5,677 bases of DNA from Lutibacter sp. (GTDB lineage Bacteria; Bacteroidota; Bacteroidia; Flavobacteriales; Flavobacteriaceae). The stretch covers positions 1 through 5,677 of the forward strand of contig SDWL01000145.1 in the NCBI GenBank assembly GCA_004195315.1, written 5' to 3'. Made by a program: the position numbers and the translations under genes. Position 1 is the first letter of the stretch. The number at the start of each line of letters is the position of its first letter. Positions 1 to 5,677 of the stretch are shown piece by piece. The notes under the pieces were generated by a model. The model saw only the letters and a list, made by a program, of their open reading frames with translations, was not told the origin of the DNA and made no database searches.

Positions 1-19
1 AGATGTGTATAAGAGACAG
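1..19. other. Sequencing adapter remnant (Tn5/Nextera mosaic end)
   Basis: The first 19 bases, AGATGTGTATAAGAGACAG, are identical to the hyperactive Tn5 transposase mosaic end carried by Nextera-type library adapters. Lying exactly at the end of the sequence, they are best read as untrimmed adapter rather than genomic DNA. Genomic sequence starts at base 20. The minus-strand infB frame stays open through the adapter, so an automatic gene call would add six false residues (CLLYTS) to IF2. A natural transposon end is very unlikely, because native Tn5/IS50 outer and inner ends differ from this hybrid sequence and no transposase lies nearby. Confidence 0.97.
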
Positions 20-2856
20 TCATTAAAGTTTTTAATTTGAATACCACAATCAAACCCTTTTGTTACTTCCTTAGCGTCATCTTTAAAACGTTTAAGAGCT
101 GTTAATTCACCTGAATGAATAACTACACTGTCTCTAATAATTCTTATTTTAGAAGATCTTAGTATTTTACCACTTACAACCATACAACCTGCAATGTTAC
201 CAATTTTAGAAATTTTATAAACTTCTCTAATTTCAACATTTCCTAATACCTCCTCTTTAATTTCAGCAGATAACATACCTTCCATTGCATCACGTAAATC
301 GTTTATTGCGTCATAAATAATAGAATATGTTCTTACATCAATTTCTTCATTATCAGCCAATAATCTAGCACTTCCAGATGGTCTAACGTTAAATCCAATA
401 ATAATTGCATCAGATGCAGAAGCTAACAACACATCAGACTCAGTAATTGCACCAACACCTTTATGAATAATATTCACTTGAATTTCGGCTGTAGAGAGTT
501 TTTGGAATGAATCTGTTAATGCTTCTACAGAACCATCAACATCTCCTTTTAAAATAATGTTTAATTCTTTAAATTCACCCAGAGCAATTCTACGCCCTAT
601 TTCATCTAAAGTAATATGACGTTGTGTTCTTACAGATTGCTCACGTTGTAATTGTGCACGTTTGGTTGCAATTTGTTTTGCTTCTTTTTCATCTTCAAAA
701 ATATGAAATTTATCTCCAGCTTGTGGCGCACCATCTAAACCAAGTATTGATACTGGTGTTGAAGGGCCTGCTTGTTTTAAATTGTTCCCACGCTCATCAA
801 ACATAGCTCTTACTTTTCCACTGTGTTTTCCAGCTAACAAATAATTACCAATTTTTAATGTTCCCTCCTGTACTAAAATTGTTGATACATATCCACGACC
901 TTTATCTAATAAAGCTTCAACTACTGTACCTACAGCGTTTTTATTCGGATTTGCTTTTAAATCTAACATTTCCGCTTCCAGTAATACTTTTTCAAGTAAA
1001 TCTTCTACACCTTCTCCTGTTTTGGCAGAAATATTATGTGATTGTATTTTACCACCCCAATCTTCAACTAATAAATTCATAGCTGAAAGTTGTTCCTTAA
1101 TTTTATCTGGGTTAGCATTTGGTTTATCAATTTTATTAATTGCAAATACAAAAGGCACGTTAGCTGCTTGTGCATGGCTAATTGCTTCTTTTGTTTGAGG
1201 CATTATATCATCATCTGCTGCAATTACAATAATAACTAAATCTGTTACTTGAGCTCCACGAGCACGCATTGCTGTAAAGGCTTCGTGACCTGGTGTATCT
1301 AAAAATGCTATTTTTTGCCCATTTTTTAATTTAACTCCGTAAGCTCCAATATGCTGTGTAATACCTCCTGATTCACCAGCAATTACGTTTTCTTCGCGAA
1401 TGTAATCAAGTAATGAAGTTTTACCATGATCTACGTGTCCCATAACAGTTATAATTGGAGCTCTAGTCTCTAATTCTTCAGCTGTATCTTTATGACCTTC
1501 AATAGACTCTTCTACTTCAGCACCTACAAAATCAACCGTATAATCAAATTCTTCAGCTACTATCACTATGGTTTCAGCGTCTAAACGTTGATTCATAGTT
1601 ACCATCATTCCCAAAGACATACATGTTGAAATAATATTTGTAACAGGGATATTCATCATTGTAGCAATTTCACTAACAGTAACAAACTCAGTTACTTTTA
1701 GTACTTTACTTTCAAATGCTTGTAATTCTTGATTTATATCAGATTGTTCTTTATGTTGTTCTCTTTTATCTCTTCTATATTTTGCCCCTTTTCCTTTTTT
1801 AGATTTTCCTTGTAGTTTTTCTAAAGTTTCTCTAACCTGTTTTTGTACATCAGCTTCAGTTGGTTCAACTTTTACCAATTGTTTTCTTGCTCCAGCTGCA
1901 GGTCTTATAGGACCTCTAGGCGGTCTGTTTTGCCCAGGTGTACTTGGTTTACGTGGATTAAGCGGTTGTGCTTTTTTAACTATTCTTCTTCTTTTCTTTT
2001 TATTTGCGTCAGCTTCTGCTTCCTTTTTAACAACAGCTTCAGGTTTTTTCTTTTTAGGTCTTTCAAACTGTTTTAAATCAATTGTTTTACCCGTAATTTT
2101 AGGTCCAGTTAACTTTTTATATTGAGTTTCAATGGTTTGAGGTATTGATTGTACTTCTTTATCTTCATTTTCCTCATTTTTAACCACATCACTAATAATG
2201 CCTTTAATAGGCTCTTTAGCAACCTTTTTTAAGTTTTCTGTAGGAACTTCTTTTGAAATTTCTTTAACCTCAACCTTAGGTTTCTTAACTGTTTTTTCAC
2301 TTGGAACTTCTACGTTTTCAGGAATTTCAGCTTTAACTTCTTCAATTACTTTTACCTTTGGCTTATCATTTTCAACTTTTGGTTCTTCAACTTTAACTTT
2401 ATCAACCTGTTTTGGTTTATCAACCACTACTTGTTGTTTTTCCTCAACTTCAACCGTTTTTACTTCTTCCTTCTTTTGCTTAATAATTTCTTCTTTTTTG
2501 GGCTCTATATCTATTTTACCAACAGTTTTAACTTCTAACCTTTCAGCTTTGGCTTTAACGACAACTCTTTTTGCTTCATCTTCAAGGCGTTTTTGCTCGA
2601 GTTTTTCATCAAGAGCAATTTTAATTGCTTCTTTCTCTTTTCTCTTTTCTTCACTTACCTCTTTTGAAGCTACCTTTTTACTTTTATCAGTTTGAAAACC
2701 ATCCAATAGTATTTCGTATTCTTCATTAGATATTTTGGTTGTTGGTCTTGCTTCTATTTCAAAACCACTATGAGCCAAATGCTCAACAGCTCTATCCAAC
2801 GAAATGTTTAATTCTCGTAATACTTTGTTTAGTCTCAATGTTTTGTCGTCAGCCAT
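20..2856 (-). CDS. infB: Translation initiation factor IF-2, 3'-truncated by contig end
   Basis: IF2 is the cytoplasmic GTPase that delivers formyl-Met-tRNA to the 30S subunit and promotes 50S joining. The window holds 945 whole codons. Residues 1-52 form a conserved helical N-terminal module starting MADDKTLRLNKVLREL. Residues 53-340 are a Lys/Glu/Val/Pro-rich, probably disordered linker. An IF2_N domain lies at about 388-445. The G domain has G1 GHVDHGKT at 473-480, G2 with GGITQH and Thr500, G3 DTPGH at 520-524, G4 NKID at 574-577 and G5 SAK at 610-612. Domains II, III and C2 follow. The frame ends in C2 at KNFND (942-946); by comparison with E. coli IF2 about 20 residues are missing. The start is supported by conservation of this N-terminus in flavobacteria; the nearest upstream ATG is out of frame and no Shine-Dalgarno is visible. 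It is the third gene of the operon, 40 bp after nusA, and no frameshift was seen. Confidence 0.97.
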
Positions 2857-2896
2857 ATAATTAATTTTAAGCCCATTATTGTTGAATTTTTAGATA

Positions 2897-4156
2897 TTAA
2901 TCCTCAAACTCTTCTCTTAATATTTTTTGAACTTCTAAAATAGTTTCTTCCTCTAAATCAGTTCTTTTTAAAAGTTCGTTTACGTCTTTTTCTAATACAC
3001 TTCTTGCTGTATCCAGACCAATTTTATTGAATTCTTGAATTACCCAAGATTCAATTACATCAGAAAATTCAGTTAATTCAACATCATCCTCTGCTTGTAC
3101 ACCTTCTCTTTGAACATCTAATTCATAACCCGTTAATTGCGATGCCAAACGAATATTCACTCCATTTTTTCCAATAGCTTTTGATACTTCTTCAGGTAAT
3201 AAGAATACATCTACACGTCCTTTTTTACCATCTTCCCTTCCTTCTTCTTCATGAATTACCATGGACACTACTTTTGCAGGACTTAATGCCCTTGCTATAA
3301 AAAGTTGAGTATTTTTAGTATAATTAAGCACATCTATATTTTCGTTTCCTAATTCACGTACAATTCCGTGAATACGAGATCCTTTCATACCAACACAAGC
3401 TCCTACAGGGTCAATTCTATCATCGTACGAATCTACAGCTACTTTTGCTTTTTCACCTGGTATTCTTGCAACTTTTTCAATGGTAATTAAACCATCAAAA
3501 ACTTCAGGAATTTCTTGTTCAAATAATTTAACTAAAAATTCGGGTGCTGTTCTTGATAATATTATTACTGGTTTATTACCTCTTAGCTCAACCGTTTTAA
3601 TAATTCCTCTAACTGAATCTCCTTTTCTAAAATAATCTGAACGAATTTGCTCGCTTTTTGGCAATACAATTTCATTCCCATCATCATCTAACAATATTAT
3701 TGCATTATGACGAATATGATGAACTTCTGCACTATAAATATCACCTTCTAACTCTTTAAAGTGTTTAAACGTGTTTGTACTATCATGTTCATATATTTTT
3801 GAAATTAGATTTTGACGTAAAGCTAAAATTGCTCTTCTCCCAAGATCTATTAATTTCACTTCCTCAGATACATCCTCTCCAATTTCAAAATCTGGTTCAA
3901 TTTTTCGAGCATCAGAAAGTTCAATTTCCTCATTATCATCTTCTGACATGCCATCAGCTACAACAATTCTGTTTCTCCAAATCTCCATATCTCCTTTATC
4001 AGGATTAATAATGATATCAAAGTTGTCATCTGACCCGAATTTTCTTTTTAAGGCGGCTCTAAAAACCTCTTCAAGTATTGCCATTAGCGTTACTCTATCT
4101 ATATTTTTATCTCCTTTAAATTCTGAAAACGAATCAATTAATGCTAAATTTTCCAT
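2897..4156 (-). CDS. nusA: Transcription termination/antitermination protein NusA
   Basis: NusA binds RNA polymerase and nascent RNA and modulates pausing, intrinsic termination and antitermination. The 419-residue product shows the usual order: an N-terminal polymerase-binding domain (about 1-130), an S1 RNA-binding domain (about 136-200), KH1 (about 205-280, with GMKG at 256-259 inside the conserved DPVGACVGMKGSRI stretch) and KH2 (about 285-350, with IGKNG at 328-332). The tail at 355-419 is acidic and helical, resembling helix-hairpin-helix segments. It is shorter than E. coli NusA (495 residues) because the two C-terminal acidic repeats are absent, which is usual in many non-proteobacterial NusAs. 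The start fits a weak Shine-Dalgarno (AGAGGA) only 3 nt upstream and the conserved opening MENLALIDSF. It lies 12 bp after rimP and is co-transcribed with it. Confidence 0.97.
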   Translation of the reverse strand: MENLALIDSFSEFKGDKNIDRVTLMAILEEVFRAALKRKFGSDDNFDIIINPDKGDMEIWRNRIVVADGMSEDDNEEIELSDARKIEPDFEIGEDVSEEVKLIDLGRRAILALRQNLISKIYEHDSTNTFKHFKELEGDIYSAEVHHIRHNAIILLDDDGNEIVLPKSEQIRSDYFRKGDSVRGIIKTVELRGNKPVIILSRTAPEFLVKLFEQEIPEVFDGLITIEKVARIPGEKAKVAVDSYDDRIDPVGACVGMKGSRIHGIVRELGNENIDVLNYTKNTQLFIARALSPAKVVSMVIHEEEGREDGKKGRVDVFLLPEEVSKAIGKNGVNIRLASQLTGYELDVQREGVQAEDDVELTEFSDVIESWVIQEFNKIGLDTARSVLEKDVNELLKRTDLEEETILEVQKILREEFED

Positions 4157-4159
4157 GCA

Positions 4160-4165
4160 TCCTCT
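4160..4165 (-). promoter_or_regulatory. Weak, tightly spaced Shine-Dalgarno of nusA
   Basis: On the minus strand AGAGGA precedes the nusA ATG with only three bases (TGC) between them. It lies in the 12-bp gap between the rimP stop and nusA. It is the only Shine-Dalgarno-like site correctly placed before a start in the window; infB, rimP and the usp gene have A/T-rich upstream sequence, as is common in Bacteroidota. The spacing is shorter than optimal, so its contribution is uncertain, and translational coupling to rimP is an alternative. Confidence 0.45.
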
Positions 4166-4168
4166 AAA

Positions 4169-4633
4169 TTAAAATGTTATTTTCACTTTTGCTTCTAAAA
4201 TATCTTCAAACTGTATTACTTCATTTTTAACTACTGTTATTTTTCCTTTTCCAAGTTGTTTTGGCTCTCGTGTTTTCCATTCTAACTCTATTTCATCATC
4301 TACAACACTCTTAAGCAATCCTTGTACAGTTTTATTATCTTTTAATTTCAAATCAAGAATTCGATTGATGTTTTTTACATACTGTCTTTTAACTTTCAAA
4401 GGATTTGCAACATCAGGAGAGGTTACCTCTAAAGAGAAATCTTCCTCTTCTCTATCTAAATTATGCTCAATTTCTCTACTGATTCTAATACATTCTTTTA
4501 ATGTAACTCCATTATCACCATCAACTTCAACATAAATTTTGTTGTCAGCTAAAAATTTCAATTCTATCAAAAACAACTCCTTATTTTCTTCAAGAGCATT
4601 ATTTAATAAATCTATAACTTTTCCTTTATCCAT
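4169..4633 (-). CDS. rimP: Ribosome maturation factor RimP
   Basis: RimP binds the free 30S subunit and assists its late assembly. The 154-residue protein has the expected family length and two-part layout. The N-terminal alpha/beta domain (about 1-80) includes VDGDNGVTLKECIRISREI at 37-55, the family signature, followed by the LEVTSPDVANPL loop at 69-80. The C-terminal SH3-like barrel (about 84-154) contains LEWKTREPKQLGKGK at 117-131, a stretch typical of flavobacterial RimP. It is the first gene of the operon and overlaps nothing. Asp74 occupies the place where relatives carry Gly (SPG or SAG), a possible single-base GGT-to-GAT change. The start ATG has no Shine-Dalgarno; a terminator-like hairpin ends 16 nt upstream of it. 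Confidence 0.95.
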   Translation of the reverse strand: MDKGKVIDLLNNALEENKELFLIELKFLADNKIYVEVDGDNGVTLKECIRISREIEHNLDREEEDFSLEVTSPDVANPLKVKRQYVKNINRILDLKLKDNKTVQGLLKSVVDDEIELEWKTREPKQLGKGKITVVKNEVIQFEDILEAKVKITF

Positions 4634-4644
4634 TGTAGTAGTAT

Positions 4645-4670
4645 AAAAAGAGGGGACTTATTGTCCCCTC
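4645..4670 (-). terminator. Terminator-shaped hairpin in rimP leader (putative attenuator)
   Basis: On the minus strand GAGGGGAC and GTCCCCTC form a perfect 8-bp stem (4663-4670 with 4650-4657) around the loop AATAA, followed at once by TTTTT (4645-4649). A G-U and an A-U pair with the T tract could extend the stem to 10 bp. This is a textbook intrinsic terminator in shape, and it is directional: the plus-strand copy has no T run. It sits between the predicted rimP promoter and the rimP ATG, and no upstream gene reads into it on this strand, so it cannot be the end of another operon. That position suggests premature termination control of rimP-nusA-infB. Structure is seen; function is inferred. 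Confidence 0.75.
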
Positions 4671-4699
4671 CTATCCTTCTAAATTATCCTAATTCGGTG

Positions 4700-4707
4700 C
4701 AAATATA
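4700..4707 (-). promoter_or_regulatory. Probable promoter -7 box of the rimP-nusA-infB operon
   Basis: TATATTTG on the minus strand matches the Bacteroidota -7 consensus TAnnTTTG at every fixed position. Transcription would begin near 4693, giving a leader of about 60 nt that contains the hairpin at 4650-4670. A clear -33 TTG is not present at the expected distance; the region there is an A/T run, so the upstream element is weak or absent. No ATG lies in the leader, so no leader peptide starting with ATG is visible. Confidence 0.65.
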
Positions 4708-4760
4708 CTAACATTTTTTTAAATGATAAAAATTCATTCTCCTTTTTAATTTAAAATTAT

Positions 4761-4768
4761 TAACTTTA
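4761..4768 (+). promoter_or_regulatory. Possible weak -7 box of the usp gene
   Basis: TAACTTTA matches TAnnTTTG except at the last base and lies 33 bp before the ATG at 4802, which would leave a short leader of roughly 25 nt. No convincing -33 TTG is found upstream. In such A/T-rich sequence a match of this quality can arise by chance, so this is a candidate only. Confidence 0.3.
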
Positions 4769-4801
4769 CCTTTTACATAACATTCTTTACAATAAATTTT
4801 T

Positions 4802-5632
4802 ATGAAAAATATTTTAGTTCCTATTGATTTTTCTGACCAAGCAAAATATGCTGCTAAGGTTGCAACTGATATAGCCAAAGTTACAAATTCGAAAATATTT
4901 TTATTACATATGCTTGAATTACCAACTGGTGTTGTTGACCCATCTAACTTCGGAAATTCTAACAACGCTCCTACTACTTTATTATTTTTAAAACGAGCTT
5001 ATGAAAAATTTGAGGATTTTAAAAAAATGCCTTTTTTTGAAGGGATAGAAATTGAAGATTCAGTACAATTTCATAAAGCTTATGATGGCATCATAGACGA
5101 AAGCAAAAAACAATCTATAGATTTAATCGTAATGGGATCTAAAGGTACTTCTGGACTGGAAGAAATGTTGATTGGCTCTAATACTGAGAAAGTTGTTAGA
5201 AATTCCGATGTGCCAGTTTTAGTAATTAAGCGTGATGTTGAAAAATTTAAAATTGAAAATATTGTTTTTGCTTCTAATTTTGAACAAAAAAGTAAAGTAG
5301 CTTTTCAAAATATTTTAAATTTCGCATCTCTTTTTCATGCTCGATTACATTTACTAAAAATTAACACAATTCATAATTTTGAAACAACCAAAGATTCAAG
5401 TGACGCCATAAGAAATTTTATTAACAAATTTGATTTAGGTGATTATACGTTAAATATATATAATGATATTTCAGTTGAAGCAGGGATTCTTAATTTTTCT
5501 ACTGCTATTGATGCTGATGTAATTTTATTAAATACGAGTGGAAGAAGAGGTTTAGCTCACTTATTTACTAGTAGTATTAGTGAAGATTTAACAAATCATG
5601 CAAAATTACCTGTAATTACTTTTAAATTATAA
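4802..5632 (+). CDS. Tandem-domain universal stress protein (UspA family)
   Basis: The 276-residue protein contains two Usp folds in a row and has no signal peptide or membrane segment, so it is probably cytoplasmic. Domain 1 (about 1-144) opens with MKNILVPIDFSD, including the adenine-contacting Asp9, and carries a complete G-x2-G-x9-G-S nucleotide motif (Gly112, Gly115, Gly125, Ser126), so it probably binds ATP. Domain 2 (about 152-276) aligns well but has Asn159 in place of the Asp, and Asn244 and Ser257 in place of the first and third motif glycines, with only Gly247 kept; it is probably non-binding and structural. Two-domain Usps are common in flavobacteria, and the family is linked to survival under starvation and other stress; the exact role here is unknown. 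The gene is divergent from rimP. The start is fixed by the beta-1 strand beginning immediately, and no Shine-Dalgarno is seen. Confidence 0.93.
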   Translation: MKNILVPIDFSDQAKYAAKVATDIAKVTNSKIFLLHMLELPTGVVDPSNFGNSNNAPTTLLFLKRAYEKFEDFKKMPFFEGIEIEDSVQFHKAYDGIIDESKKQSIDLIVMGSKGTSGLEEMLIGSNTEKVVRNSDVPVLVIKRDVEKFKIENIVFASNFEQKSKVAFQNILNFASLFHARLHLLKINTIHNFETTKDSSDAIRNFINKFDLGDYTLNIYNDISVEAGILNFSTAIDADVILLNTSGRRGLAHLFTSSISEDLTNHAKLPVITFKL

Positions 5633-5651
5633 AACGTTATAAATATAAATT

Positions 5652-5677
5652 AAAAAAGCTTCAACTATATAGTTGAA
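5652..5677 (+). terminator. Probable terminator after usp, cut by window end
   Basis: Bases 5660-5677, TTCAACTATATAGTTGAA, are a perfect 18-base palindrome beginning 27 bases after the usp stop. It is preceded by AAAAAAGC (5652-5659). If the sequence continued with the complement GC and a run of T's it would be a typical bidirectional intrinsic terminator, but the window stops exactly at the end of the palindrome. The T tract is therefore expected, not seen. Confidence 0.55.

Noticed and set aside
1..19. A natural transposon end interrupting infB.
   Set aside because: The 19 bases match the engineered mosaic end rather than a native IS50 end, sit exactly at the sequence edge, and have no transposase or target duplication.
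624..2076. Short plus-strand open frames at 624-806, 858-1082 and 1843-2076.
   Set aside because: All lie antisense within the infB coding region and have biased Leu/Ser/Phe composition with no recognisable domain.
2198..2695. Open plus-strand frame of 165 codons, rich in Ser, Thr and Phe.
   Set aside because: It is the antisense of the low-complexity Lys/Glu/Val linker of infB. Lys and Glu codons read backwards give Phe, Leu and Ser codons without stops. It shows no domain or promoter, and infB is certain on the other strand.
4134..4160. A second ATG four bases upstream of the nusA start (ATGCATG), opening an out-of-frame 8-codon peptide ending in TGA.
   Set aside because: It directly abuts the AGAGGA site, leaving no spacer, and the overlap is easily explained by chance. 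A regulatory upstream frame cannot be supported.
3775..4172. Two overlapping plus-strand frames at 3775-4008 and 3948-4172.
   Set aside because: They are antisense to the N-terminal half of nusA, which is unambiguous, and they overlap each other in different frames.
4650..4670. Reading the G/C hairpin as a bidirectional terminator between the divergent genes.
   Set aside because: Only the minus strand has a T run after the stem, and no gene ends toward it from either side, so a leader element of rimP fits better.
4708..4965. Minus-strand 85-codon frame across the divergent region and the start of usp.
   Set aside because: Most of it is antisense to the first Usp domain, it has no family resemblance, and it would overlap the promoter region of the rimP operon.

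Overview
The window is A+T-rich and comes from a bacterium of the Bacteroidota, most likely a member of the Flavobacteriaceae. The evidence is the rimP-nusA-infB order, a NusA without C-terminal acidic repeats, flavobacterial-type RimP and IF2 N-termini, mostly absent Shine-Dalgarno sequences, and a TAnnTTTG-type -7 promoter element. Genus and species cannot be read from the sequence.

Layout. Bases 1-19 are not genomic: they match the 19-bp Tn5 mosaic end used in Nextera-type libraries, so this is the raw end of an assembled contig. Bases 20-2856 (minus strand) hold infB (translation initiation factor IF2), which lacks about its last 20 codons where the contig stops. Bases 2897-4156 (minus) hold nusA and 4169-4633 (minus) hold rimP. 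The three genes lie 12 and 40 bp apart and read as one operon in the order rimP, nusA, infB. Bases 4634-4801 are a divergent control region with a good -7 box for the rimP operon and a strong terminator-shaped hairpin inside the rimP leader. Bases 4802-5632 (plus) encode a two-domain universal stress protein. The last 45 bases end in a palindrome that looks like the first part of a transcription terminator cut by the window edge.

How the genes work together. RimP matures the 30S ribosomal subunit, NusA controls RNA polymerase pausing, termination and antitermination, and IF2 brings initiator tRNA to the ribosome. The operon therefore links transcription elongation to ribosome assembly and translation start. 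The leader hairpin, a stem followed by five T's just ahead of rimP, would allow the operon to be attenuated, possibly by NusA itself; that is inference. The divergent stress protein has no known mechanistic link to the operon.

No mobile element, CRISPR array, tRNA, rRNA or clearly new system was found. The core content is ordinary housekeeping. The points worth following are the leader hairpin, the adapter end with its false IF2 tail, the degenerate second Usp domain and the Gly-to-Asp change in a conserved RimP loop.
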